Shown piece after piece: positions 41,748 through 54,032 of a stretch of DNA of 64,000 nucleotides. Position numbers and translations under genes: made by a program. The stretch spans positions 26,427,501 through 26,491,500 of the forward strand of contig NC_088308.1 in NCBI RefSeq assembly GCF_910592395.1, read 5' to 3'. The stretch's first letter is position 1. Every line of letters begins with the position of its first letter. This DNA is from Lineus longissimus. Its lineage: Eukaryota > Nemertea > Pilidiophora > Heteronemertea > Lineidae. Under the pieces are notes generated by a model that was not told the DNA's origin, searched no databases, and was given only the letters and a program-made list of their open reading frames with translations.

Positions 41748-41960
41748 ATGCCTCGTCTCGTCGATTCGCTCGCGGATAAACGCATCAGGTTGACTGCAGC
41801 AACTTTTAATTGTTGGAGACAGAGAAGGAAGGAATATGATTATCAGTTTGATGAAAACTTTGCAAAGTTTCTTCTTGGGACTCGAAATCCATACTACTAT
41901 TCTCTCCATTTTCCATTTTCTCCTCTCTCCAACTCACTACTATCGCTATTGACTGCGTAA
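41748..41960 (+). CDS. Possible small or partial coding exon (hypothetical)
   Basis: An intact 70-codon frame starts with ATG in good context (AAAAATGCC). Its first 45 residues look protein-like: KRIRLTAATFNCWRQRRKEY followed by DENFAKFLLGTRNPYY, a charged helical pattern with regular spacing. The tail (SLHFPFSPLSNSLLSLLTA) looks like read-through into non-coding sequence. I saw no good donor near the change. It could be the first exon of an unrecognised gene, a decayed exon, or chance. Confidence 0.25.
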   Translation: MPRLVDSLADKRIRLTAATFNCWRQRRKEYDYQFDENFAKFLLGTRNPYYYSLHFPFSPLSNSLLSLLTA

Positions 41961-43018
41961 CATACACTAACATTCTTTCGCTATCATTGCTAACTTCATT
42001 TACAAGAACACTGGCCTCTTTGTAGCCGATTATGTAACCCATAGTGGAAACACCTGATAGCGCCGCTCGGCATGATCCACTTGCTACTGGCATATTTATA
42101 ACTCGTAGTAAATAAGGTTGTAAAAATATGCAAATGAGATGCCGTATATGGAAACCATGACGTCACTAAGCAGTTCTTATTTCTGCTACCGGTGACGCTG
42201 TTGCTTGCTTCTGGAGGCGCTATTCAACCTCTTTAATTTCACGTGTTCAAGTAGGCCTATTCTGCTCAAGACTTTTATCAACTTTTATCACATTTCCAAG
42301 GTATAAATGAAGGGATATTGTAATTCTCCTCCACACTAGCATAGTAGTCTTCAATCCTGACTCTGTCTTTTCCACATGAAGTACTTTATAGAGCATGCAT
42401 ACAGGCGATTTGAGCAAATGTTCTAGTTCTACCCCATCCGATTACTAAACCTAACACAGAACGTCGTCTTCAAAGAATTACTGTAGATCAATCTATGACA
42501 TTTTCCGCACACCATCACACTCAGCTGCTCAGCGAGATACTGGTACGCAAAACACGCTCCTTACAACTTCACCCCAAATGAAACTGACACTTTATTTTAT
42601 ATAAGCTCTCTCAACCACCGTGCAGAGCACGGGTCTAAGCTAGTGTACGTGTTGGGAACACCAACATCCAAATGATTTCTCTTGTCGAAAGTCACATTTC
42701 CAGCGTGAGATAAAGAATTGAACCCAAAGCGGATTTCAACGAACTAGTTTTATATTGCCTGAAAAGCACATTTTCTGAAGTCTAAACGCGGAAGAAATTG
42801 GACAGGGACAGGTTAATGTACACATGGGATGATCGAAATAAATGAAACAAAAATGGACAATAACAATTTCAATAACGGATTCAATTACGCTGTCCGCAGT
42901 TCTTTATAAAACATTCTATGGAGAACAAACCGAGTGTTCGGTTCTATTCTATTTCCAATCGTCTTCTAAACTGGCCACTGAACCGATCAATAAGTTAGGC
43001 TACAATTATGTACGTTAA

Positions 43019-43066
43019 AAGCGCCCTGCAAACGAGCGCTTTAAATCGCAGCTACCTGTGATTATA
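43019..43066 (+). repeat. Dispersed repeat copy A (inverted relative to 47972-48019)
   Basis: The segment GCGCCCTGCAAACGAGCGC..TTTAAATCGC matches the reverse complement of 47972-48019 over about 45 bp, including a core of 20 of 21 identical bases. The copy itself is partly self-complementary (GCGATTTAAATCGC-like centre), as in short MITE-type elements. Confidence 0.55.
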
Positions 43067-43193
43067 ATCGCTGCTATGTGCAGTCCACCAATAATCTCTC
43101 ATCTGCAGGTGACCTATATAGATGGCACCTGCGGCGTCCAAAGGACGTACAGGGATTCGGTCTGGATTCCTTTGAAGATCGAAACGGATCGGT

Positions 43194-43366
43194 CTACTGC
43201 TGCGTCTCAGTATACACGTTTATAGTTCCACTCAACACTTGACGCATGCATCTGTGGATATCTACAAAATTATCTCCACGAAACTGACGCCTCATATACC
43301 ACAAGGCCTGTCTACAGCTCATGGCAATTTCTTCAGTTAAAGTATCCTCAAACCAAATACCAGCAA
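43194..43366 (-). CDS. Possible terminal coding exon, function unknown
   Basis: The minus strand has an acceptor (GCACTTAG) before 43366 and then an open frame of 57 codons to a stop. It reads AGIWFEDTLTEEIAMSCRQA, then LWYMRRQFRGDNF and VDIHRCMRQVLSG. The composition is protein-like, but I recognise no family and found no partner exon upstream. It could be a stray exon, a decayed mobile-element piece or chance. Confidence 0.22.
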
Positions 43367-45837
43367 CTAAGTGCAAGTAAGTTCAAAATAATATTAACAA
43401 TATATGGATACATTCAATATTTACAACAAATCAAAACATAAAGACGCCGTTTCTCTCTCAGCTGTCATGTTCTATCAAATTTTGAAGAAGTAGTAAATCC
43501 TTCAAGTAATGGCCACTGAAAGTTTATTATCATTTGGGCAAGAAACAGTGATCAACTTGCGGCATTGGCCTAACGATGACCACTACTATACCCGCATCGC
43601 GGCGTGACAACCGAGCTCTGCAGGTATGACATTATGACACCAAATGCAGATGGCGTCGCAAATACTAAGTAATATACATGCCTTATGTTAGATTCCATAC
43701 ACCACCACTCTCAATGTTTTTACTTTGACTTAGTAACTCGACGGATGTTAAACATAGGCCTATGTAACCATCAGCAGTTATTGCACAGGGCTACTGAACC
43801 TTTACAAACTTTTCTAAGATCGCATAACACTTTGCAGAACTATCACAGACTAGAAGCACTGCCGGGTTTTGTCCCGGTTTCTGTGGTATCACGACATCAT
43901 GTGCCACCAACCAATACATGTGATAAGAAGTTAAATGAGATTAGCAACCCGGGTTAAATGCCAACGCAAACCTCCAAAAGGTTATCAATAAATAGTGACC
44001 TTGATTACGAGAAAAGCAATGGTCCCCTGACATCATGGTATAACCCGCAGTGGTTTTCAATAATGTACTTCGATATTTCGAACTAGGACGCGTACTTCAG
44101 GCCATGACTCGGCACATATAGACTCACGACCGAGTGTGCGAGGGGAGCAGGATACGACAGACTAGGATTAACAGTGAGGCTGCATGTGCGCCTTTGTAGA
44201 CACCATATACCGTCCTTTTCGCTCGAATCACCTACTAAATGGCATGATACAGGTGATCATCATGTTGGCAGATGCATTATACATATTGACAAAAATTTAT
44301 AAGGCGAGCTCGCTTATATATTTTTGATACTGACATACAGACTTTTGACAACGTTAAATGCGACGAGGCTGAAATGACAAGCATTTTCCTGCAATTTCCA
44401 AAACCCCATAGACTGATAGAGGGGATCGGATATTGTTCGCTTCTCCGGCCTTGTGTGAGTCGGAGAACCCTGATATCCTAAGGATGACTGTGGTGTTGGC
44501 AGACATGTATGCATAGAGGTCAAGGTCTGCTATAATTTCGAACCTTCAATATAGACTGGGATTACTACGATGCCTTGGCACCTTTCATGCAGCTCGCACC
44601 AGAGTAGACCAAGTAAAATGGTTGGTAATGATTATCCAAATATCGTAAGCGCGTTACAGTCTTTAACTATGATGATCAACGATACAATGAAATGATCATA
44701 TTATTCTCTCTGATTCTAGTGAAAAGAGCCTTGAAATTACATGGCACCAAAAAGGGTTAAGGCTCATTTATTTCCGACGGCCAGTTCCCCTTGACAAGTA
44801 CGACGACATAGTATCACTGCAGTACTAAGTCTTGTCGAAACTCTTGGTTTGCTAGGTGAGGAAGGTGACGGAGGCTACGACCTGTGATACCACCTCCGTC
44901 GGTAGGCCAGACTCATCAGCTACAAACAACTATCCACAGACTATCCCAAGATAATTTCACCTCTCTCTCTCCGAAACTGATATGTCACTGGTTTTTACGA
45001 AAATACAGAACTTACTATAGAAAGTAAAATGCTGGTCCAATAAGCGTTGTACAAGATGCTAGTGAATTATCGATATCAGTCATAGAACAGCACCACTATA
45101 TTGTGGAATTCAAAAAAATACAAATGCATTCTGTGTTCATCCCATTTCCGCATGAGTGCAAGACCAAAAAGATTATGGCATCCCGTCACCACGCGGGTTC
45201 AAATCATTTCTACGTATGTACCAAGCCAAGGAGCTGACCATATGCCACCATCAATTAGAATGCCTGTATCGTGGAAAAGACACATTTAAGTGCGGGATGA
45301 TTTTAAGAAACAAAGTTCAACGACTGTTTCATGTGAAAGTCCCTTAGCTTGGCAACACCGAGTTGAAAATCATTAAAGTAGCGTTTAACATCAAGTATTT
45401 CCTTTTTATACCCGAACAACTCGTATCATGGAGCAAACCAGGCCGGTGTGACAGCAGATATAGTCCCCCTGGAGTCATAGTCCGGTAGCATTGTATTTGA
45501 CCAATTAAGCAGCATGATCTATTGTACCGCTAACCCTAACCAAAACATTTAGCAATGCGGGCTATTGTTACACGGGCTATCAGCCCTAGGACTACTATCC
45601 CCGCCACACCGGCAATCACCTTGTTAGCAATGTTGTAACTCCTTATAGCATATACTAAAGTGAGTAATTATTTTTCACATCAAGCTCAGATTCCCTTTTC
45701 ATGTCTGCTTTAGTATCCCACGAGTCTTCAAGATCCAATGCACAAAAGTTCATGAACAGTACAAAATCTTTCCTGTACAAAACTTGAATGAACACAATAG
45801 TATCAGAATAAACAATTCTTTGTAAACTTTCTGAATC

Positions 45838-48800
45838 CTAAAGCTCCTTAGCACCAGTTCTTTCTTTCCTTTTCATCACAATCTCCTTAGATATCTTCTT
45901 CCTTCCTTCAACCTGGCCTATCGCAGCCATAAAGTCAATAAACATCGTTGTGGAGTTGATCTTCCAGCCGTATTCGCTGGTGGAATAGTCCTGGGGAAAC
46001 GTATGGTGATAGTTGTGAAAGCCTTCACCCATCGCCATAAAAGCAACCAGCATGTTCTCCGCAGGTTTGATAAAGCGATCGTAGGGCTTCATTCCAAGTG
46101 CGTGAGCAAGACTATTGACACACCAGGTAGCGTGCAGGGTGAGGGTGTACCGCAGCAAGGCGCAGACGAAGTAGGCATTGGCGATGGACTCTCCCCACAA
46201 CAGATGCGGCACGATCGTCGGGATGGTAAAACACAGCAGCATGATGCTGGGAATGTAAAACCTGCAACAAAGAAGACGGTTTGTCATTCATCAGATGTCA
46301 CTCATTCTGCCCATAGTCCAAAGGTGTACACACCCTTACAACAATTAGATGCAATCTTTCGTCGCAACCTAATCCTACACCCAGGACGCAGTGGACCGGC
46401 CTCGTTCCTCACCCTAACCACTGCGACACGTGGTGTGCCTTCTGGGGTTTTTGTACCGACGACCACAACGATTTAGCAGGGAATGCGGAGCCGATAGTTC
46501 ATCAACGGACTGGAAGGGGCGCTGTAGTCGGAATAACATTTTGTGACTAATTTTCACTAATTAGCACAAATAAAGTTTAAAGTAGTCGTATATCCAGTTA
46601 GCTCATGTAACCAAAGATTTTATCGTACAATCTTTTTTGCATTTAATCGTTTTGTTTGTTGTTTATTCACATGTAGGTCAACTAACGATACAACGCAATG
46701 CGTACGGACACCCATGATACCACGGGAAAAATGAGTGTCGGAAAAACGGTATAAATAGCTACGTCATTATGCATGCCAAAGCGGTTTACGTCGAGCATTC
46801 CGATTCGGTGACAGAAAATGTCCTTACAGTTTCGTTACAGCAATGCCCATTGGCTAATCGTCCAGCCGCACGAATTCCCGCTATTTGGAGACCAAATTAG
46901 GCTCACGCGATGGGCTGCCCAGGGAGTCTACCTAATCCATACATTAACCTGCACTGCAAACAAAGGTTGTACCGATATTATAAACTCCCTGGTCCAAAGT
47001 CGGTAAAATTATGACGGAGACCATCAGATGCTGCAGAGACTAATCAAGAGTAGAATGCAATTATGCTAGTGAAACCGCTCAAAACTGACCAATACATTTT
47101 TGACATAAGCTATTAACCAGTAATTGATTAATGGGCATCAATGTATCTACATATTTGTCCACTTATTATATTTAGGATGCCAACCATACCTTCTCTGGAA
47201 CATAACTACAGGGTCACTCTTCAGATCACTCAGATCCAGCGCTTTTCCCTTGGCAATCACATCAGGGTGTTTTCTCACAAGCAGCCAGCCCATGTGAGCG
47301 AAGAAGAGGCCTCGATTCACATTGTGGGGATCAGCGTGCGAATCCGTGTACTTGTGATGGACCCGGTGGTCACGAGCCCATTCGAAAATATCATTCTGCA
47401 ATGTAAAAAAAACAGTTTTACAATGATATTTAAAAACAGTTTGGAAAGCTTGCGCTTCGTTTAATTAATGGGGTGCACGGTAACCATTGGTAACAATTAA
47501 TGGGTTGCAATATGGGGTGCAAAAGTCGGAACAAAATTTCACACCTAAGCATCTAGTTACATAAGGACATTGATAAAGTGCCGATTCAAAGTATATATTG
47601 GTGGTGACTCAAATGCCCAGTTGGGAGCTGGGACTCGTTTGACTCGGATACGTTACGTACTGAGTTTTTGAGTACCTCCGTTCGTAAACGGCTGACCAAT
47701 GTTAGTTATGCCCCGCTGAGACCTATCACTTAAACTAACCTGAAAAGAGACCGAGTTTGCCATCGCTAGGAAGATTCTAACGGGCAGCCTGGCTTTGTAG
47801 GTTCGATGGGACCACAACCGATGAGCTCCGGCCGTCACACCCAGGGCGCCGATCTGGTACAAGACTGCAGCTAAAAACAGAGAAGTAATGAATTGGTATG
47901 GTGTGACACAGGCTAGCAAGGGTCAAGGCTGGGAGAAAAGGTTCTCAAGATTACTTCAAGCTGACGATATCCTTTTATCGCAGATAGCAGCGATTTAAAT
48001 CGCTCGTTTGCGCAGCGCTAAGTGTCTCATGACATGCATAATTATTTTCTCGGCCATTACTGGTTTTTAGTTTGATCACATTTTTATGTATATTGCAATT
48101 GATAAAAGTTGATCAGAGATATCACATGTGTTATTCTGCTATTGTTCTTGGAGTTTTGCACTTGTCGTCCTGAACTCATGTACTTCATTGTCCTGCTGAC
48201 TATTCTTGGTCCCGGTTCTTTTTATCGATCAGGACGATCACGACTTTCTGGGTCGTTCAGAAAATAGGCCTGGGTCGTTCAGGATATAGGCCTACACATG
48301 ACCGTATTATTGTCAGCATATATATATATTCGATTAATTGAAAATTAGGACGGACAAGGACCGTCGATATTAAAATGTGCTTAGACTTGAAAGAAACATA
48401 CGTAGGCCTACTTACAGGAGTCAACGGTCACCTCTCAGTAAATGTCTGATCCTGATTTGATAAGGACTGATGAGCGGGTACCGATGAGCGACCTACTACA
48501 CCCCGGGGTTCAAAAAGATGAGATCGCATATCTTTCATAGGCCTATCATGACGAGAGCATGCAGCAAACTCGTCCCAGTGCCGAAATTAAAAAAATTCAG
48601 AGTTGTAAGGAACGAAATCAGCGCCTCTAGTGTCAAGATTGAGCTTGCAGATGCCATTACGCAACGTCATTTGAATAGCATGTAACGTTATTGTGTGGTA
48701 TGGCGGAGTTTCTACGGCTGTCCATGCCGATTTATCGGCGATGAATATCAGTTCAAAACCGACCACAAATATTGTATTTCATCCTCATGAAGAGCCATGA

Positions 48801-49046
48801 ATGCACGATTAAAAATAACTTACCCCATAGCAATGTGAGATAATTGGAGTAGAACAGGCAGTAGATTCCGTAGAGAGATCCAAGATGTAGAAATATGAAT
48901 AGGATGATGTTCCTCCAAACCAGCTGTCTGCACCTTGGCGGGAGCTTGGTTGGGTCCTCGATCGGCTGGGAGACAGCTTCTTGTACCAGATCGCAGTGGT
49001 CAGGACCATCAGCATTCAACACTTCTTCACGTATCTTTGGTGCCAT
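45838..49046 (-). CDS. SCD: Stearoyl-CoA (delta-9) desaturase
   Basis: Four coding exons: 49046-48824, 47870-47740, 47395-47190, 46261-45838, in frame, 327 residues (vertebrate SCD about 355; the difference is a shorter N terminus). All three histidine boxes are present: HRLWSH (from H91), HRVHHK (from H128) and HNYHH (from H269), which hold the di-iron centre. The conserved NDIFEWARDHR and FFAHMGWLLVRKHPDV blocks and hydrophobic membrane segments (FIFLHLGSLYGIYCLF and others) fit the ER-membrane enzyme. It inserts the first cis double bond at C9 of saturated acyl-CoAs, using cytochrome b5 and oxygen. The ATG at 49046 has a strong context (AGGATGG) and lies 24 bases after an acceptor, so the leader is spliced. 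A vertebrate-style paralogue assignment is not possible here. Confidence 0.97.
47972..48019 (-). repeat. Dispersed repeat copy B
   Basis: Reverse-complement partner of 43019-43066. It lies in the first coding intron of the desaturase gene. The centre AGCGATTTAAATCGCT is a perfect 16-base palindrome. Confidence 0.55.
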
Positions 49047-49172
49047 CCTCAATGAATGTCACAAACCTTAAGGAAAAACAGAGTCTAGTTTTAACACAGC
49101 GGCCCACCAAAAGGACAGGTGACATCACTTATGAAGTCGACTGAGAACAGTCACATGATACTCAATACTGAG

Positions 49173-49194
49173 CCCCCCCCCCCCCCCCCCCCCC
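49173..49194. repeat. Poly-C tract of about 22 bases
   Basis: An uninterrupted C run on the plus strand (G run on the desaturase sense strand), inside the intron of the desaturase leader. It is the second such run in the window. Length may reflect slippage. Confidence 0.85.
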
Positions 49195-49700
49195 AGCTGA
49201 GCCCATGCAGTCCTGATGAAAACGAGCAACCAAAGATGGGCAGAATGACACTATCATCATGCACACAAACTGAAATATGCATTTTTACCACAAACAATGG
49301 TATGCTCACCTGTTGTTCAGTCTAATGAATTAATAAGCAAAACTGTAGTTCTCATCCGTGAACGATTCACCAGAGAGTGCAGTTCACTAGATGAGATATT
49401 GGCTAAATAGAGTAAGTTATACGATTACTTTTGGACTTTGTCTCTCGGGGACAGTGTGTGAAGTGGAGAGGAGGACCTACATCCGTTTGCTTTTATGCCG
49501 AAATCGCATGACGCATTGAAGCAATTGTTGAGAGATGGCGTGATGCCAACCTGTCCAATGTATTGAGGTCACCCGATTGAAATCGATCATTCTCCGCAGC
49601 GCGACAAGCTAAAACCTAACATGATTGCATCAGAAAGGACAACTGAAGGACCCCCTAAGACCAAAGAAAACAAAAACAAAGTGGGGTGATGGTGACTTAC

Positions 49701-49770
49701 CAGTGATGCACTTGAATTGAACGCAACGTGTCGTTATGAATTCATTTACATCAGAATCGTCTGCTCAACC
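49701..49770 (-). other. Probable 5' non-coding exon of the desaturase
   Basis: On the minus strand a strong donor (GCATCACTG/GTAAGTC) ends an exon at 49701, and an acceptor (TTCCTTAAG) precedes the coding exon about 24 bases upstream of the ATG. Together they define a 5' UTR intron of about 630 bp. The right boundary is the transcription start, which I can only guess; 49770 is a placeholder. Confidence 0.45.
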
Positions 49771-52700
49771 GAGACAGATGTGCTCAATGCTATAGAGGAT
49801 TTCCCAATGATATTTTTAGCCATGTGAACTATGGTCGATGCCACATTGGAATTCCCCAATTGGAATTGCGACTCGAAATTGAGCCGGGAACATGTGCATG
49901 AGTGTCCAACCAATGTAGCTTGCTGACAAATTTTATTGATGTTTGAATAATCTAGGCTCCTGATGGTACATAGTATACATGACTGTACAAGCATACGTGC
50001 CATAAATTTAATACTAAGCTCTATAGGGCCTACTTGTTTTTCTTTTGAGCACACACAGCCTGGTAATACGGTGGTTGGGTCGGGAAAGGACATCACACGG
50101 TTGACATGACAAATATACCCGGCTTAAATATCTCGATCGACGTACTTAATAATATATCGGACAATCGAGATGATAAGTTAACCAATCGATAACAAATCCA
50201 TCGATCGAGATATATGTTTGTTTCTGGAAATCTTTTTTTCATGTTGAAAATAAATAAATCATGCAATGTCCTTCCCCAGCCAGTGATGACCACGTTTTCA
50301 TGCAGTTTTCGCGTGGCGACCACTATACAACGTATCTATGTCATTAGCTAAATTCCTATAGCATGGTGATATGTACGGGCTGGCAGTGCACATATGATTC
50401 ACAACATATTCTCCCAGGCGGTATTGATTTATAGCCGAGAGCTTACAGAAACTGGGGCCCACGATCAGATTTAATCGCAGTCTACCGCTAAGGCAGACTT
50501 CATAGGTTGCACTTATATTTCTTTAGAGTATTCAGCCGAAAGGATTTCCACTTCACGGGATTGTGATAAAGCATGCGTTCCGTAGATTCCCGGGAAGTCC
50601 ATTCATTTCGTCATCCTAATCGGATCTCCTCAGAGTGAGGGACGAGGCTGGTCCACTGCCTCCGGAGTGTAGCGTTCCGCTGCACACACATTCACCAACA
50701 AACGAATTGGTGCTGCACGTTGCCTAATATTGAGGACAGCTTACACCAACTCAAAACATTGCTACACCCGACAGTAGAGATCTATCGTACAGACAAAAAC
50801 CCACTATAACAATAACGGTCATTTTTTCCTCAAAATTGCTCGACAATGAGCCAAACGAGCCATACTTTTGGTCACATTTCTTTAAAATGTCGAGCTGTTT
50901 GCTCTCGAGGGTAACCGGTTAGGACCCCTTTCCGATTGAAACAATATGGAAACATTTTTTGGGGTGTTTTTACCGATAATTGCAAAGCACGCATTTCCAA
51001 CAATGGCGGTGCTTGCCATCAAATTATTGACGGAAGTAATTGGTAAATGGGTCTCCGGAATGGAAAGACGTAATTATTTATCATAATTTGTTCTGTGTAA
51101 TAAATTATTTGCACTAGAGTGCAATTGCAACATCCATACTGTCCAATGAGCCATTCGCCTATTTCCAATTCGCCTCGCCTTTAAAAATTGCCATTAAAGT
51201 ATATTGCCAATTCGCCTATTGTCCTCTCGCCCGACTATCCTTTCGAGTCCCCATGATAACAAAAGTGACCATGCACTAAAAACGATTCTTCGAGGCCTAT
51301 ATCATTTTGGATAGCGTGACATTACGTCGAGACGTTGCACGCGCATTGCAGGAAATGCATAGACGCGCTGGGGAGGTCACTTCTTAAACGGGAGGCTGGC
51401 AGCCGCTGCTTGCAGACACACTGAGCCAAAAGCATGCAAATCAACCCTGATTAGTATAAGCTTATGCCAAAACCATCAGAAGAAAATTTAAATTGAAGAG
51501 TGAAAATTGAAGACTGGAAACCAAAGACCAATGCAAGAAGTTACCTGTTATCAAAGAACACACCAATAGATTAAGACGGTCAACCCCTCATTGTGGACAT
51601 AATGCATCTGGATTCTGCCATTGGTCTTAGTTCGAAATGCTACTCAATTCTCCTGAAGCTTGACAATCAGCTGATCAAATTGCTATCACCGGTCAAGGTG
51701 GTGAAATCTCACCCGCGCTGGAAGACTCCCAGGGAAGACACAAAGCTTCCTTCTTCGAATAAACTGAATGAAACCACGGAATGGCTGAAATGTTTATTGC
51801 ATATATCCCTTTTATAAGCACGCATGCGCTCTCTTTCCTTCGAACCTAGTGTAATCAGCATCTTTCCTGTTTACGGCGGTTAGCATGACTAAAGCGCTTG
51901 CGCGGGAACGTATCGATCGTCTAATTGGATATGTTGATGACAATGAAATACGATAACGTTCTGTTGAACAACGCAGACGAGAAATATAGATGGAGTGTCC
52001 CTATTCTGTGCAATATCAATGAATGTATGATTTCTCTTGAATTCTTGGAAAATAATTGTAAGTGGTAAAGTTATGTTAAAGGGCAAATACTTGTATTATA
52101 TGGTTACCAGCCACCAGTTACCAGTCACCAAAGTTTCGCACTCCAAACGCAGTGGATTGGCCTTGTCCTTACCCATACAGAAAGTAGCCTATATGTGAAA
52201 GGAGGACGAAAATGGTTTGCCCCCTTGTAACCTTTGAAAAGTGGCCAAGGCACCAGCATCAATGTCCCATTTCTCAGCAAAGTAACTTTACTCCCCCTAT
52301 TGGAGAATTTGTCACACTGTAGAAGAAACACACACAGAAATACTCACAGATTCTGATACTGCACCGGATTTGTTAGCCCGGACTATCTGGGAGTTAGGTC
52401 CCTTTCACATCGGTAGGCTATATCATGCAGGGAAAAAAATGAAAGAATTTGATCTCACCGTTTATGACGTAAATGGTTAACAAAATAGTAGAGAATGTAA
52501 ATCAAACAAACTTCACATAAACCAGTGAAACGCCCGAGGCAGAATGCACACTTGCCGCAAAAGAAACAGCTGTGACGCACATGCGAGATGGGCTTGACCT
52601 GCGTTGGAAACAGCGGGACAAGTCATAAAACATCCGTCGCAGTAAAGGACGCAATGATTAACCTTTTCCTGATATTTCTATGAAAGGAATCAATATATGT

Positions 52701-54032
52701 TTTGGATGATGTTTTTATACTGTGATATAAACAGGCAATTTTGCCAATATCCCTGAAAGAACTATAATGGGGCAAATGAGGACACAATAATCATCAAGTA
52801 CTAAATGTACCTTTATCTAACACATACATGTATATGATGACCTGATTAAAAATTCCTCCGTCTTGGGACTACTCCTCGAACAGGTAAACTTGGGACTACG
52901 ATCCCAAGACGGATAATCTTGGAACCTCGATCTCCAGACGGGTAAAGTCGAGGATGAGCTTGAACCGGGTGCCATCGAGGGCAAGCCTTCCATTGGGTGA
53001 GAGAGAGGTCGAAGAGATATCCCCGTAGACAGTAAAAATCAAAAGAAAAGCTTTCAAATTTATGTCTGGAAATCTCTCTGATAACACACAAGACTTTGAG
53101 ATGATTTAAAGAATGAACGCAAAATTTAATTGTTTTATGAGTGAATAACAAAAGTTTACAACCGATAAGACAGTGACACAGCACTTATCACAATGATTTC
53201 AACAAGTTTGATGATCTCTTTTTAGTTAGTCAGTAAATATATAAAACGCCCTCCGATTATGAGAGCCCCTTGATCTGTCAATGTGACCGGACTATGCCCT
53301 GTTGTACGCTCAATGTCAAAACACTACACTTCTCACTTGAGCTGCTCGGGTTTCTTCACTTCGTCATTATACATGTACTAGGTCATAGTCACTTTCAACC
53401 AGTAAGATAGCTCGGATATAAACTGATGGGGTTTGAAAGAGGATGTTATTTCTGAAGTGGTTTGGGTTTTGCACCCACTATATTATCTGAAAACAGGTGT
53501 GTGGCACGGAACATTGTCGTATATTTGCGTTTGGTAGAAACAAGAGTCGTTTCAATTAAAATTCTATTATGCCTTGGGCCGGTCCTGACCATGGCACTAA
53601 AGTGGTATCGCGTGTTGATGGTTTGGGGCCAGACCAAATCATTCATGAGAATTTACACAAGTTCTAACTGAGTGATCGAGCAGTTAAAAAACTTTACCAG
53701 CCGATAGTCCAAAATCGTGCACGAAACGACTTAAAAGGTAACAATGGTAACGCCCTCTCTGCATACCTCTGCAGGTCTGGGACACTCAGTTCAGGTCAGT
53801 TTTATGCTCCTCCCTCATCTCTGTTGGTACTAAGCTCCGTAGTGCCGAGTAAAAGGCCCCGGAGATGAGGATGCTCCAAAAAGACTTCAAACAGCGCACT
53901 GTTTAGGAAAGTGAAATGTGACAAAACTGCGGCTTGGCCTAACCAATCTGAAGATGATGCGACAATATTGCTGGATGGTTTGGTGACGTGTCCCATTGCT
54001 TCCACAACCCTAGACCTGACCAGAACACCAAG
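49771..54032. other. Intergenic stretch between desaturase and lectin genes
   Basis: About 4.3 kb with no recognised gene. It includes the desaturase promoter side on the left and the lectin promoter side on the right. A short block at 50610-50667 resembles 41049-41107. An 11-bp inverted repeat lies at 52858-52912. Open frames such as 51593-51817 or 53446-53671 lack family resemblance. Confidence 0.5.
52858..52912. repeat. Perfect 11-bp inverted repeat with 33-bp spacer
   Basis: Arms CCGTCTTGGGA (52858-52868) and TCCCAAGACGG (52902-52912) are exact reverse complements. TTGGGACTAC also recurs directly within the spacer. No transposase or flanking duplication was recognised. Confidence 0.6.

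Larger units (their letters stand above)
41961..45837. other. Stretch without a confident gene, left of the desaturase
   Basis: About 3.9 kb. It contains one copy of a dispersed inverted repeat (about 43019-43066), one possible terminal exon on the minus strand (43194-43366), and presumably the desaturase 3' UTR towards its right end. Other open frames are short and lack splice context. Confidence 0.5.

Noticed and set aside
46003-46476. A 157-codon open frame on the plus strand.
   Set aside because: It is antisense to the last desaturase exon, whose histidine-box protein on the minus strand is unambiguous.
46384-52177. ACGCAGTGGA..GGCCT similarity between 46384-46413 and 52148-52177.
   Set aside because: Similarity covers only about 20 bases with several mismatches and does not extend, so chance cannot be excluded.
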